Numbered from the stretch's first letter, positions 40,126 through 47,144 are shown. The stretch is DNA of 64,000 nucleotides from Heterobilharzia americana (GCA_944470555.2 OX104127.1:29713661-29777660); one strand, 5' to 3'. Made by a program: numbers and translations. The notes: generated by a model from the letters alone, not told the origin.

Positions 40126-41777
40126 ATGTTTGCGGATCATCTATCCAGTGGTACCGTTTTCATTATTATTACAGTCATTAAACAGTGTGTCAATAAGCTT
40201 TGTCGTATTTTTTGCTTGGTTTGCATAATGACTAGAGACAACTAGCATCCAACAAATGTACCTATTTGATCGTAAGTGGCTTCACTGTGTATTTTGTGGA
40301 GTCACTCAATAAGTTCAGGACAAACTTCAAGAGGAACTAGAGATGAGTTTCATTAATTAATGGGGTTGTAAGCCCACATCAGTTGATTTCATTGCGTTGT
40401 CCTTAGATCACAAACTTGATGCAACATAGGCACCAACAGATTCGTCATACAAAGTAATAACGCAAAAGAAAACGAAAGACAGAATGGGAACAAAAGCATA
40501 TATGGTTTTCTATGGAAATAGCCTCAAAGATAGATCACAGGGAAACACCCACTCATTTCCTCTTACTTTTTGGTAATGGCAAAAATAAGAAGATTCCAAC
40601 ATCATCCGAACCATGTCTGCTGTAATCTGAGGCCACTGAGTTTCACGATCTCTCTAGCACTATTCAAAGAGTTTAAGGCACTTACAGATATTAACCTAAC
40701 ACCCTTTGTTTACACTCCCTTGTCATACGCTGACCACCTTCTCGAATCCTTTAACAAGTCCTGAGAACAGCGAACAGCAAACGGCGACAGTTCTGCTGAA
40801 ATAACATATGCAATGCAATTCAAAACTACTGAAGCCAGTGTTTAAAGATAACCTCATTAAGCGACTAACAATTTTCATTTTGGGCAGACAAATGCCAATT
40901 CAATCCAGAGTTACTTACATAGTGTTTCAACCGGACGTGAAAAATTTCTAGTAGACAACAGTGATTGAATGCACAGAGTCATCTAACATCATTACCTCGG
41001 AGAGGCGAGGTTTCACAGGCATTGAGCAAAACTTTTCACTCCGACACTATATATATATCCAGTCTTTCAAGGCAATATTCGTGTCACAACATTTCGAAGG
41101 CGACTCGGAGTGGCATATGGCACTCTGTCACTGTCAGTTAGACCAATCAGAACACTCGTAAGACTACTCCGGTATATAAACTTTTTGACGATTTCCAGTG
41201 GATTAGTTAAGCTGAAAGCTTCTGCCAATTTTGTGCATGCACCTTCCACCTGGATGATGCAAACAACATATCACACTTATAGACACTGATAGCTAACTGT
41301 TAGTGTGATTTGAGTAGCTTACAAGTTGCTGCACAACAAAACTATATCGTCCGTATACTCGAGGTTGGAAATTTTTCACCTGGTAACAGGTCTATACTAC
41401 ACTGCATACCTTCAAGGTTGTCTCTGGAATCTTAGAGTTAAAGAGGAATAACGAAACTGAACACCCCTGTTTAACCCAACTGTTGATTCGGAGTGATGGA
41501 GATAGGTGGTTGTGAGCCTTGACTGTGAGGTGATACAGGATAGAGTTTTACATCAGATTCGAAAGCTATACTTTCCACGTTTAACCGGATGAAATGTTTT
41601 TATTAAAACTAGTCGTTCATTTACAATACCTATTACTAAGTTTTGTCCTCACAAATGAAAAAGCACGATTCAATTCATTTATGTTAATATCTATCTGTTT
41701 AAAAACTCAGCTTATAATGAGTAACTTTCTTCCTCCATCTCATTCAGAATGATGAAGATGATGAAGAGGAACAATAG
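8375..41777 (+). CDS. LRRC23: LRRC23 orthologue, leucine-rich repeat protein of the radial spoke (six exons, 5' end missing)
   Basis: Joined exons 8375-8631, 16374-16659, 23364-23440, 27214-27344, 36801-36980 and 41748-41777 give one open frame of about 319 codons ending in TAG. Splice phases agree at every junction (1, 2, 1, 0, 0) and every intron is GT-AG. The product aligns colinearly, from memory of the family, with vertebrate LRRC23 (about 340 aa): LLDVELLRGFIHLR matches the LTDIYLLRSYIHLR region, LHTLELRGN matches LHTVELRGN, LHLRDN is identical, and NPVTEKDKYRQ with LQRLDK matches the cap. In other animals LRRC23 is an axonemal protein needed for the radial spoke 3 head in sperm flagella. 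Here it would act in motile cilia of larvae and flame cells and in sperm (inference). The missing N-terminus should be about 60-90 residues, probably beyond the left edge. Other LRR axonemal proteins are a weaker alternative. Confidence 0.87.
9640..10130. repeat. Family C hammerhead SINE, head-to-head pair
   Basis: A minus-strand piece (about 9640-9790) is followed by plus-strand material (9800-10130). The plus part holds the tail of one unit and the start of the next, with an A-box-like ATAGCTCAGTGGTAAGG at 9952-9968 and the B-box region near 10000. The hammerhead has lost about nine bases around stem II (CTGAC directly joined to AAGCACGAAA), so it is dead. Confidence 0.6.
11440..13003 (+). 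mobile_element. 5'-truncated RTE retrotransposon copy ending in (AAT)n
   Basis: Same family as the element at 1-3155, in LRRC23 intron a. It begins abruptly inside the RT region and runs through the RT and C-terminal modules to ATGTTCCGTTAGGAACCCAAG and an AAT microsatellite (12989-13003), the usual RTE-type 3' tail. It is the best-preserved RT in the window, with one frameshift near 11690 and further damage after about 12250. The GRPRVTW segment near 12835 marks the C-terminal module. Confidence 0.88.
11599..12252 (+). pseudogene. RTE reverse transcriptase fragment (217 codons)
   Basis: Longest continuous coding stretch in the window. It contains KILSRIILERL, LRPEQAGFRKYKSRTNQI, catalytic motif A (NFIDFEKAFDSVDRE), motif B (GVKQGCLLSLMIF) and motif C. 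Motif C reads FTDD where active RTE enzymes have FADD (the copy at 18.9-20.1 kb still reads FADD). The upstream part of the domain (GKAAGPDGIPPEALK and WKKGYLVKLPKKGDL) is in another frame at 11442-11714. The enzyme would copy the element RNA at nicked DNA. The frameshift and missing endonuclease make this copy non-autonomous. Confidence 0.85.
14681..14726 (+). ncRNA. Hammerhead ribozyme motif, family C unit 1
   Basis: 5' stem I strand GCCTTG; core TTGACGA (canonical CTGANGA, so C3 is changed); stem II GTGC/GCAC perfect with loop CAGCAA; GAAA at 14708-14711; stem III ACCT/ATGT with one mismatch; cleavage predicted after C14719. The 3' stem I strand CAGAAC pairs only partly. One core substitution makes activity doubtful. 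Confidence 0.6.
15011..15056 (+). ncRNA. Hammerhead ribozyme motif, family C unit 2
   Basis: Core CTGACGA at 15018-15024 and GAAA at 15039-15042 are intact. Stem III ACCT/AGGT is perfect with no loop. Predicted cleavage is after C15050. Stem II is disrupted (AAGAATCTC where the sister unit has CAAGCAC), and stem I is weak. Confidence 0.55.
16374..16659 (+). CDS. LRRC23: LRRC23 exon b, leucine-rich repeats
   Basis: The acceptor is CTTAACAG at 16366-16373 and the donor is CTTAAG|GTTTGT. About 95 residues continue the LRR solenoid. The motifs LHTLELRGNRL, LYCGENML, LVRLHLRDNRLSKL and LEYINLR appear in the order found in LRRC23. This is the best-conserved exon of the gene. The last two bases (AG) are completed by A of the next exon to give Arg of NLRGN, the same position as in the vertebrate protein. 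Confidence 0.88.
17135..17490. repeat. Sm-alpha-like SINE (family A), minus fragment plus full plus-strand unit
   Basis: 17135-17250 (minus) carries the family A segment around GGCATATGGGCTCCTGTGCG. 17255-17490 (plus) starts near TATACCCGTTGCACAAGAAG, has a tRNA-like pol III head (GTAGTGGGTAACG, then AAGTCCGAATCCC), a hammerhead at 17404-17448, and the GGATTCTACTGCTAGCCAC end. The layout matches the published schistosome Sm-alpha repeat. It lies in LRRC23 intron b. Confidence 0.75.
17404..17448 (+). ncRNA. Hammerhead ribozyme motif, Sm-alpha type
   Basis: Stem I ATCCAG (17404-17409) with CTGGAT (17443-17448); core CTGACGA (17410-17416); stem II GTCCC/GGGAC with AAAT loop; stem III ATGC/GCAT without a loop; cleavage site after C17442. 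The second core strand reads GGAA instead of GAAA (one change, A13), which should abolish or strongly reduce cleavage. Confidence 0.8.
18270..18790 (+). mobile_element. C-terminal fragment of a third non-LTR retrotransposon family
   Basis: Broken frames encode an RKLSIWYNSVSLL-like segment, LLFPFIF..GLLKKDYVMLRRTLK and VVSRTSGIPLNLL, then YLRLYARTEKK. The fragment at 30395-31055 has the same order and similar residues (RKLRFSGITQPLLL, LLRVLKAVSKAG, KYIRLYARTTTYK). The arrangement (SSDLSWSLHV in the sister copy, then a helical C-terminal region) fits the end of CR1/Jockey-like reverse transcriptases. The clade is inferred. Confidence 0.55.
18942..20072 (-). mobile_element. 5'-truncated RTE retrotransposon copy with (AAT)n tail
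   Basis: Same RTE family, minus strand, in LRRC23 intron b. The 3' end is the ATT run at 18942-18957 (AAT on the element strand). The 5' break is at about 20072, within the RT domain just after motif A. Frames at 19903-19547 encode LDFADDSCIISHKLEDLQVKTNKLAEE, so motif C is intact, followed by VEKTEVMKIPNQQ and FTYLGS. A frame at 20055-19861 covers LIQQLYGDATCQVI upstream of it. It is probably younger than the copy at 1-3155 but is still frameshifted. Confidence 0.86.
20095..20180 (-). repeat. Short repeat ending in (ATT)n, copy 1
   Basis: GACATGCTGAAAATTGTGTA through AAAGCCATTATT. It is similar in reverse to 55620-55705. The microsatellite at 20157-20179 is its tail. It may be the 3' end of an unidentified non-LTR element. 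Confidence 0.5.
20307..20344. repeat. (AT)n microsatellite
   Basis: Uninterrupted AT dinucleotides, about 19 units. Confidence 0.95.
20735..20950 (+). repeat. Degenerate family A SINE
   Basis: Contains the CATACGCCAACAGAGATTGA segment, then the tRNA-like part with GGGGCTCTGGTGTTTGAA and GGATTCGAGTACTC. It ends before the ribozyme core. Confidence 0.5.
21248..21271. repeat. Perfect 24-bp palindrome
   Basis: Half-site CATTTCATGCTA followed directly by its exact reverse complement, in LRRC23 intron b. No associated element is recognised. Confidence 0.9.
22150..22635 (-). repeat. Family B hammerhead SINE, full-length unit
   Basis: On the minus strand, both ends carry similar sequence near CCCxxCAACTCCCTC. 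The tRNA-like head reads CCCAGTGGCTCAATGGCATT with B box GCGGGTTCGATCCC. Next comes the hammerhead (22288-22336) and a tail with CCAACTGGTGTCAGTC. The similarity of the two ends suggests a unit cut from a tandem or circular form (inference). Confidence 0.7.
22288..22336 (-). ncRNA. Hammerhead ribozyme motif, family B
   Basis: Stem I GAGCACTG/CAGTGCTC is perfect over 8 bp, core CTGAGGA and stem II GTCC/GGAC are intact. The conserved G12 is deleted (GGAC directly followed by AAATAG), so the catalytic core is broken. Confidence 0.65.
22630..22775 (+). repeat. Dispersed repeat X, copy 1
   Basis: About 145 bases closely similar to the reverse complement of 34295-34440, including GTATTCTTCTGTTTTTTTG and GAATGTCAGTCAGTTTTA. 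Both copies are next to a family B SINE. No coding capacity is seen. It may be the 3' region of an unidentified element. Confidence 0.65.
22781..23005 (+). repeat. Family B hammerhead SINE, inverted partner of 22234-22454
   Basis: About 220 bases nearly identical to the reverse complement of 22234-22454, giving a long inverted repeat with a spacer of about 325 bases. tRNA-like head CCCAGTGGCTCAATGGCATT, B box GCGGGTTCGATCCC, then the ribozyme at 22899-22948. Confidence 0.8.
22899..22948 (+). ncRNA. Hammerhead ribozyme motif, family B, one core change
   Basis: 8-bp stem I GAGCACTG/CAGTGCTC; core CTGAGGA (22907-22913); stem II GTCC/GGAC; stem III ACAG/CTGT without a loop; predicted cleavage after C22940. 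The single defect is G12 to A (GGAC-AAAA instead of GGAC-GAAA at 22929). Confidence 0.75.
23199..23222. repeat. (TA)n microsatellite
   Basis: Pure TA run just upstream of LRRC23 exon c. Confidence 0.95.
23364..23440 (+). CDS. LRRC23: LRRC23 exon c, last leucine-rich repeat
   Basis: A small 77-base exon with acceptor ACTTTCTTAG and donor ATTG|GTAAGT. It encodes GNQISKFSEVKQL followed by LPSLKFLSLI, corresponding to the repeat around GNMVANLGELAKL in LRRC23. Its phases (enters 2, leaves 1) fit both neighbouring exons exactly. Confidence 0.82.
23600..23965 (+). repeat. Degenerate family B SINE
   Basis: Has the 5' extension (TTGAGGTCGCACTATATCGC), a tRNA-like head (GATGGCTGAAGGGTGACTTG) and a ribozyme remnant around 23845-23895 with GAAACAGCTGTTC but a destroyed first strand. 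It lies between LRRC23 exon c and the RTE stub. Confidence 0.6.
24038..24362 (+). mobile_element. 3' stub of the RTE family
   Basis: About 325 bases homologous to the last part of the copy ending at 13003: GAGATGGATTGGGCATACAC, then the rewritten GRPR segment, and CTATGTTCCACCTGGAACCC near the 3' end, followed by a short AAT-rich tail. It is heavily 5' truncated and lies in LRRC23 intron c directly after a family B short repeat. Confidence 0.8.
24400..24770. repeat. Family A fragments
   Basis: 24450-24520 (minus) includes the tRNA-like GGGACTCGAACCCTACACCC. 24690-24770 (plus) includes the GAGGCGTCTACATAGGAACC segment. No ribozyme core remains. Confidence 0.45.
25095..25305 (-). repeat. Sm-alpha-like SINE with degenerate hammerhead
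   Basis: Minus strand: tRNA-like head with GGATTCGAGTCTCAG, then stem I and core CTGACGA with GTCCCAAATAGGAT, but AGAA in place of GAAA, then the TCCTGGATTTCACTG end. Core damaged. Confidence 0.6.
26815..27130. repeat. Family B SINE pair (short minus piece, then plus unit)
   Basis: 26815-26905 (minus) is a tail fragment. 26906-27130 (plus) has head CCCAGTAGCTCAATGGCAAC, B box GCGGGTTTGAGCCC and a ribozyme remnant with CTGAAGA and GAAACAGCTGTC but weak stem II. It ends 84 bases before LRRC23 exon d. Confidence 0.6.
27214..27344 (+). CDS. LRRC23: LRRC23 exon d, C-terminal LRR cap
   Basis: The acceptor is GATTTATAG and the donor is ACAT|GTAAGT. The exon completes Asp of DNPVTEKDKYRQ and continues through LVNTLQRLDKQG to DYVKEH. 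This is the typical LRR-cap arrangement NPxxxxxxYR...LxxLD, found at the same place in LRRC23. It leaves in phase 0. Confidence 0.83.
28140..28265 (-). repeat. Degenerate family B fragment
   Basis: Shows the family B order on the minus strand: CTGCTGAAGAGCCTCACACT, then the CCCAAGTTTTCACTGG tail. The core is lost. Confidence 0.4.
29686..29801 (+). CDS. Possible unassigned exon within LRRC23 intron d
   Basis: The acceptor is TTTTTCTCTAG (29675-29685) and the donor is TTGGAA|GTAAGT, close to consensus. The open frame reads NGKPRILPKYRCDRSVSPEH, then RVLTKVTPGKELVPEKLE. It enters in phase 1 and leaves in phase 0, exactly the phases of LRRC23 exon d. It could therefore replace exon d in an alternative transcript, but it cannot be inserted after it. 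I do not recognise the sequence. A chance ORF with chance splice sites is the main alternative. Confidence 0.3.
30395..31055 (+). mobile_element. C-terminal fragment of the same third non-LTR family
   Basis: Contains FSSDLSWSLHVLLVSGKILYLTF (30500-30599 region), the RT thumb motif of CR1/Jockey-type elements, then IRKLRFSGITQPLLL. From 30718 it reads LRVLKAVSKAGVTPLAV, SRRLLAKN-like, KHPLYPHLSPFLPSRKARSK and YIRLYARTTTYKHSTISPYLAC. At least two frame changes are visible. A related but more decayed copy lies at 18270-18790. It is in LRRC23 intron d. Confidence 0.6.
31420..31800. repeat. Family B unit (plus) followed by family C fragment (minus)
   Basis: 31420-31615 (plus) is family B, with ribozyme CTGAGGAGTCCC and GGAC followed by GTAA in place of GAAA. 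31625-31800 (minus) resembles family C, with reversed head GCCACGTTACCACTAAGATC. Confidence 0.5.
33355..33480 (+). repeat. Family B fragment starting at the ribozyme
   Basis: Core reads CTAAGGA (canonical CTGAGGA) with GGACGAAA intact, then the CCAGTGCTCC end and tail. It is 5' truncated at the ribozyme, like the copy at 58375. Confidence 0.55.
33913..34137 (-). repeat. Family B hammerhead SINE with 13-bp target-site duplication
   Basis: A 225-base minus-strand unit flanked by ACCAATGATTGTT at 33900-33912 and again at 34138-34150. Unit order: GAGCTAACATAAGTTGG, tRNA-like head CCCAGTGGCTCAATGGTAAC, B-box-like CGGGATCGATCCC, hammerhead, and a tail ending GAATAACAACTTGG without a long A run. 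The duplication defines both ends of a single insertion by a TPRT-like mechanism. Confidence 0.8.
33968..34017 (-). ncRNA. Hammerhead ribozyme motif, family B, one core change
   Basis: Perfect 8-bp stem I, core CTGAGGA, stem II GTCC/GGAC, stem III ACAG/CTGT. The second core strand is GGAA instead of GAAA, the same A13-to-G change seen in the family A copy at 17404. Confidence 0.7.
34295..34440 (-). repeat. Dispersed repeat X, copy 2
   Basis: Reverse complement of 22630-22775 with scattered differences. The family B SINE with the target-site duplication lies about 145 bases away, so the association with family B is repeated at two loci. Confidence 0.6.
34900..35250 (+). repeat. Family B SINE, long form
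   Basis: Includes the 5' extension (GATCGCGGTATATCGCAAAC), a degenerate tRNA-like head and a ribozyme at about 35140-35195 with CTTAGGA (one change) and GGACGAAA intact. Confidence 0.6.
36801..36980 (+). CDS. LRRC23: LRRC23 exon e, acidic tail
   Basis: The acceptor is TCTTGAATAG and the donor is GATGAG|GTATAA. The 60 codons are in phase 0 and form a very acidic, Glu/Asp/Lys-rich tail starting ADILEQEANEPEKPEEQ, comparable with the charged EP-rich tail of LRRC23. No folded domain is visible. The donor carries an in-frame TAA two codons in, so retaining the intron would add only Val before stopping. Assignment rests on position, strand, phase and composition, and is weaker than for the LRR exons. 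Confidence 0.7.
37985..38125 (-). repeat. tRNA-derived short repeat, family D
   Basis: Minus strand has TGGCTCATCGGTGAGGC (A-box-like) and GGGTTTGAACAC (B-box-like), then GAGGAGCCCTCACAC. A second copy is at 44040-44195. I could not build a hammerhead from it. Confidence 0.45.
40086..40122. repeat. (TA)n microsatellite
   Basis: Uninterrupted TA dinucleotides in LRRC23 intron e. Confidence 0.95.
41748..41777 (+). CDS. LRRC23: LRRC23 exon f, terminal exon with stop
   Basis: The acceptor is CCATCTCATTCAG. Nine codons (NDEDDEEEQ) extend the acidic tail and end in TAG at 41775-41777. Phase 0 fits exon e. No AATAAA is seen in the next 350 bases; an ATTAAA near 42124 is a possible poly(A) signal. 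Confidence 0.65.
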   Translation, partial: NDEDDEEEQ

Positions 41778-42619
41778 AGATGGAGGGAGAAATGAAGGAA
41801 ACAGATGGCCTGAAGAGAAGAAAGAAACAATACCACGGCGGTTGTCCCTTGACTAATCAACTATTTAGGTACTTCCACTCCTCTTGAGTTACAATCCTTT
41901 TTAATCCCCCGCTATCCTTCCCACCCGCTTTATTTGTGGCTTATTCCTAATATATGGCTAATATTATCACGAGTACTGATGTGTTGTACTACTACCAGTA
42001 CTGTACAGCGTAAAACAAGGTTTGAAATTTATAATATACTATACTGAATATTGATAATGAAATTGCACACATTTGAATTTTGGCATTTTTTCTGGACAAT
42101 TTTAGCTTCTTCAAATAGTTTAAATTAAAAAGGAATATAATTCTAGAGTATGGTCAACTCAGGATGCCAGTTTCTAGTCAGTTCGACAGAAATTGCCAGG
42201 ACCCTCTTTGAACCTTATTTTTCGCCTTCTATTTGCAAACGGTTGTATTAGTAGTGATCTTCAACGATACTCTGGTTGACAGTAAAGGATTAAAGTGGTT
42301 GAGCGTTCTGATTGCTTCACCTACCTGAAAAGTCATCCCAGTTGTGATGAGTGAGTGGGTGCTCAATGAAAACTTGATATCTATGTGCATCTTAGTTAAA
42401 AGTTTTGTGTTATCACCCCCCTTTTCTAAAGACTTCGTCGGCTGAATGGAATTCAGTTGCTTTGAAATCTCATTATGCTGATAATTTAATGTTGCCTCAA
42501 TCTTGAGTAGTCTTCCCCTTGTTACTGTTTTAGACATTGCCTGATTCTCTTTCTGATTTCCTGATTTGTAGTCGAAACTGAATTTTAGGTTCTTGTTTTT
42601 ATCACCCCCTCCTTGAGTG

Positions 42620-43245
42620 ATCTCTATTGACATATGGACTTCTGTGCGAATGTTTCAATATTACCTGTGTCTGATTGATGTAGTAATGATTGATAGTGGC
42701 AATCAGTGGGACCCAAATGGGCGTTTCGTCCTATTTGCAACCCATCGGTTGGACATGCTTACCTCTCGGTGAGCAATTTTGTTCCCACTAAGACCCGAAT
42801 CAACCACCCATCTCTTCAAACGCTAGAACATTATCCACCAGGCTGCTGAGTTACGATATCAAGTTCTTGTGCAATGGGTATGGGATGCACCTGCTGAACT
42901 TTACTGCTAGCCACTATTCATCGTTACTATAAAAGTGGAACATATCCAGTATCGAAGCATCCGCCGAGGAGCCCATTTGCCAATAGAGACTAATCAGTTA
43001 GGCCCAACCAAAGACGGACTAATCCAAGCAACAACATAGAAAAACTGTACCCGTCACATAAGAAGTGGCTGTCGTGATTTGGATGCCTAGTGGACAACAC
43101 TCTAGCGTTTGAAGCAATCGATTATGGTTTCGAGTGTTAATGGGAACAGCATCGCACACTGAGAGGTAGGTACTTCCAGCTGGTGAGTCACAAACAGGAC
43201 GAAACGCGCGTTCTAGATTCCACTGCAAGCAACTATCCATCATCA
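42620..43245. repeat. Sm-alpha-like head-to-head pair
   Basis: 42620-42885 (minus) and 42886-43245 (plus). Both carry the tRNA-like head and a ribozyme region. The minus copy keeps GGACGAAACG but its first core strand is rewritten. The plus copy contains the hammerhead at 43174-43218 and ends CCACTGCAAGCAACTATCC. It lies about 850 bases beyond the LRRC23 stop. Confidence 0.7.
43174..43218 (+). ncRNA. Hammerhead ribozyme motif, Sm-alpha type, degenerate
   Basis: GAAA (43201-43204) and a perfect loopless stem III ACGC/GCGT are intact. The first core strand reads CTGGTGA (A6 to G), stem II has one mismatch, and stem I TTCCAG/CTAGAT is imperfect. Confidence 0.6.
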
Positions 43246-44039
43246 ACAAATAATCGTTTTTACTCCTTTTAAATAACGACGAGGTGAATAATAAAATACC
43301 TTTTTGCCGAAAGAAACCTAATTATTTTTGCCGTTTAACTCAGTTAAGAAAGTATCTAGATTTGATGTGGGTACGTAGTAGTGAAAAGATATTGGTTTCA
43401 GTTGAAAACTGTACAGTGAATTGAACGTCAGAAACTGTATACACCGTGTAGACCACAACGTAACCTTCTGCATTTACTCCGTCTGATAAAAGTTTAATAA
43501 GTTTTACTGAAGATAACAAGTTACCTAGATTAATAAATCAGCATAGAACTTTATAGAGAAGTACATTACTTCATATTTTCACCATGCCAAACATCACGAT
43601 TAATCATATAAAATACTACATTCAGCAATAAAGGCTGTTTGAATGGCATAAACTACAACACTTCTCAATAGTATTAAGACTAAAAATAGTGAGAATGGAA
43701 GAGAAACTTAAATGAAGTGGAGGAATTTTATAAGTGGGAAAAGATAAGTAGGTATAGGTGTACAGAGAGATGCGACTAAGTATAAGCTTATGAAAGTTGA
43801 AGTTGTGGTATTTTGCAAGAAGAGGATAGAGGTTAAAACATGCGAAAAGGATATGGCAAGACAGGAAACAAGAGAACAGTAAAACGTTTTAAACTTTGTA
43901 GAAGATAAAGTGTGAACTGACTTGAACCATTTAAGTGACTTTGGAACGTTTCAAATTCAGTCTTGAGAAGTGGGGCATAGAAATCATAGATTAAGTCTAG
44001 TGATCAATACAACAATGAAAGAGCACCACAAAGAGCTAC

Positions 44040-44195
44040 TTTCTTTACGTCTATGTAGTAGAAAATGAACCACACCTGTTGTATAAGGGCTAAGGGTATT
44101 ACTTGGGTGACCAAACTTTGATATTGGTATTCGAACACATGACCCAATTGTTGACAGTTAACAGCCTCACCTATGAGCCATAGCTTCATGATAAC
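44040..44195 (-). repeat. tRNA-derived short repeat, family D
   Basis: Shares TGGCTCATAGGTGAGGCTG and the GTGTTCGAATACC B-box region with 37985-38125. No ribozyme core. Confidence 0.45.
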
Positions 44196-44744
44196 AGTCA
44201 ACCCTGTTTAGTCATATTTTTAATCTGTGGGAGGGACATTTTTGTCTTTTTATGCCAGAATAAACACTAATTCACTCAAACACAAACTTAAGTGATCTAC
44301 TACTCATAAGTTTCATCATATCTTACACTGTTCTGTTTCATTAAACACACGGAATTTTCACACCATTTTATCCATTCAGTGATACTTCGGAGAATCTTAT
44401 CATAAAGTTGCTATCTAGGGAACTTAATCAATTTGCAGATATTTTTCCAATGATAAATTTAAGGCATTCGACGAACAGAAGACAATTGGTTATCACTAAC
44501 TCTATGATCCTAGTTTACAACTTATGATACACTATTATTATTCTTTCGCTTCATGAAACAAATTCATACCCACAGCGTTGTTGAATGAATAGACTTCAAA
44601 GCATTACATTGGGATCCATCCAATGGCAGTAGAAATTTTCACTTACTTCATACCCTTTAACTTTTAATGGTTCTTTAGATCATATCAGTTTGAGGCTAGA
44701 ACTGCTTCCGTTTTGCTATTGTAGTTTCGAAGGGATTTATTGGT

Positions 44745-44950
44745 TTGAGGGTAGTTCTCATCATGGAATGACATCATTTAAACAACCACAAGAAGCCTGG
44801 GAACACTGAACACATGTCTCGTCCCAGTGTAAAACCCTTCGGTGACGTGTAACCGTGATCTTGTTAGGGGTCAAGGTCAAGACTGTCAGGTCTCACATAG
44901 AGTGCATTACCTTTCAATCACCGGGTTGAAATCAAATGGTTCACTACTTT
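44745..44950 (-). repeat. Degenerate family B SINE
   Basis: Minus-strand order is retained: AACCCGGTGATTGAAAGG head region, degenerate ribozyme, CCCAGGCTTCTTGTGG tail. The core is not functional. Confidence 0.45.
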
Positions 44951-45889
44951 GTACCTCTGCAAGTTCTCAACATAGTTTGATCTTACTGCCGATAGATCAG
45001 ATCTGTTGGTGGTAGTATGTGAGGTTACATAATAACTTCGGTTCAGCTGAATAAAGCTTTATATTCGAATATATATGAAAATCAATGGTATTCTTTTTCG
45101 TTTGATAGTCCTATAGTATGAAATATTTAGTGAAGTGTATTACCAGTTAAAACAAGAACTCTATGAAAGTTATGTGATTAAAGTGTAACCAGTTATCTCA
45201 ATCATCACTAACTGATTTGCATAAATCAATTTTCTTAATCATAAGACCTGGTCGTCTCATATATAGAACATGGTAACTATTGGTTCTTTGGAATCATTGA
45301 TTTAAAAACGAGATCATGTGTCGACTATATGAGGGAGATGAGACTGACAATTTCGACTGGTCTAATTGTCGTGTATTTTCAAGCAGTCGGTAGGCAGTGA
45401 TGCAACTAGGTTTCCATTCTATTACCACTCACCAGCAGCATCTGTTGTACAAGCTTGATGCAAATTACGGTCGTTCTAAGATATTTGTTCAAATTGTTTT
45501 GTTTTTCACTGTCAAACTAATCAAATAACAGACTATCTTACATCTATTAAGGTTGCACTATAAAATTAATTACAATACACTCTTCTTTCGAATTTCGCAT
45601 CCTAAAAAACAAGTATAACTCCATTTCACAAAATTACGTGAAACTTGATCATTTGAAGAGTCTTGACAATAGTTGAACTGATGTAGTGGTTATTCACTAA
45701 TGTGGTTTGATCACTCCTAAATAAAACTTGATAATACGATTTATTCCACAGCAATAATCACTACATAACCGTTATATCACTATTCGTTTTGTTCCTTGAG
45801 TAATAAATAACCTGTCAAATCAAAAAGAATAACCCCCTTACTTTGAAGGCCGTACCTCAGTGCTACTGTAAAATCAAGTCGTATGAAAC

Positions 45890-46335
45890 CATTACCGTAA
45901 ATATCACTTCAGGTTCGCATTTATCATGAACTGACATCAGTTGGAGGAACATTGAAGGCCTAGGAGCAATGGAAAGCTGTTTTTCCCAGAGTGGCGCCCC
46001 TCAGCAGTGTGCATCACGACCCTACTCTCCAGGGATCGAACTCAGAACCTTCAGGTTCCGCGACCAGCAGGTTACTATTGAGCCACTGGATTGGAAACCA
46101 CTGGTTCATATCTCCTACTTCTGTTAGTTCACGACACACCGCGACCTCCGTCCAGTGCCATATTTCCCTATGGTAACATGGCAGCGGAACTCGGAGGTTC
46201 TGCTTCCGACCACTGGAGGGTGGAGTCATTGGTGCGCACTATTTCCCAGGTTTCCAGTGTTTCTCTAATTTGTGTCACTCCACAATGAAAACCAACCTGA
46301 AATCAAGACGTAAACCCTACAAACCTCAAATTTGG
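45890..46335. repeat. Family B head-to-head pair
   Basis: 45890-46140 (minus) has the head, with B-box region GTTCGATCCC, and a badly altered ribozyme. 46141-46335 (plus) shows the rest of a second unit, with TGGTGCGCACTA and a CCCAGGTTTCCAGTG tail. Confidence 0.5.
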
Positions 46336-46394
46336 GTTATCATTTCAGTTTATGATTTCGTTTAGAGTTTGACTGTTTATTGACACCTGTAATT

Positions 46395-46575
46395 CCTCGT
46401 TGCTATAATGGGTAGAATTAATCGACCTCTACTGGCTTCGGCGCTTCAGCCTAGGTTATTGATTCGAGCGTTGGTGGGAACGCCGTCACTCACTTGGGCG
46501 AAAGTACCTCTAAGTGACTAGTCTCAGATAGGAAAAAGCGCATGTTCTGGATTCCACTGTTAGCCACCAAACAGA
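46395..46575 (+). repeat. Degenerate family A SINE
   Basis: tRNA-like ATTGATTCGAGCGTTGGTGG, a decayed core, then the TTCTGGATTCCACTGTTAGC end. Confidence 0.5.
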
Positions 46576-47144
46576 CTACTATTACAGTTTGATTGAAATC
46601 AGATAGTCTTAGCCAGCCTTGTCAATGACAAGAAGGACTATGATGTTAGTTGTACAACCAGAGAATAAAGTGAATATCCCTCACAGCAGTTATATTAATC
46701 TTATGACTATGTTGCCTTACAAGTGACCAAACTGACCGGTGATGCTGAGGGTTACTAGAACCACATCAAAACATAATAATAATCACATGTGACAATCACA
46801 AAGTCAAACGGCCCGTTAACTCAGTATTTTAGGAAATACGTATTGATACTTTTTTATGCTTCATTTCATTGGGTTGGTTACTCATTAGTAAAACTACATT
46901 ATGCCACTTCGGATTGCTGTTATACTCACCGAATAAAAGGTTTCTCCATCGGTTCAGTAGTGAACTGATGTACACCACTTCACCTCATGGTATCAGCACC
47001 ACATACTTCTGAGAGGTATCAAAACAAAAAGAAAGAGTTATTTAGTGCGATCTAGTTTCCAGTGCTAGTTTGAATGGTTCCAAACAAGATCAAACGTCGT
47101 ATCCAAATTACTGTTTATTGATATGCTTCTTATTATTCGTTGTT

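Larger units (their letters stand above)
36981..41747 (+). other. LRRC23 intron e (4.8 kb)
   Basis: One family D repeat and a TA microsatellite. The remainder, including a 64-codon ORF at 40570-40764, is unassigned. Its reality as an intron depends on exon f being used. Confidence 0.6.

Noticed and set aside
40570..40764. Possible exon in LRRC23 intron e
   Set aside because: No recognised motif, no homology, and no good splice signals in phase with exons e and f.
42229..42633. 134-codon minus-strand ORF convergent with LRRC23
   Set aside because: No recognisable domain, upstream end abuts a family A repeat, and ORFs near this length are expected by chance a few times in this much AT-rich sequence.
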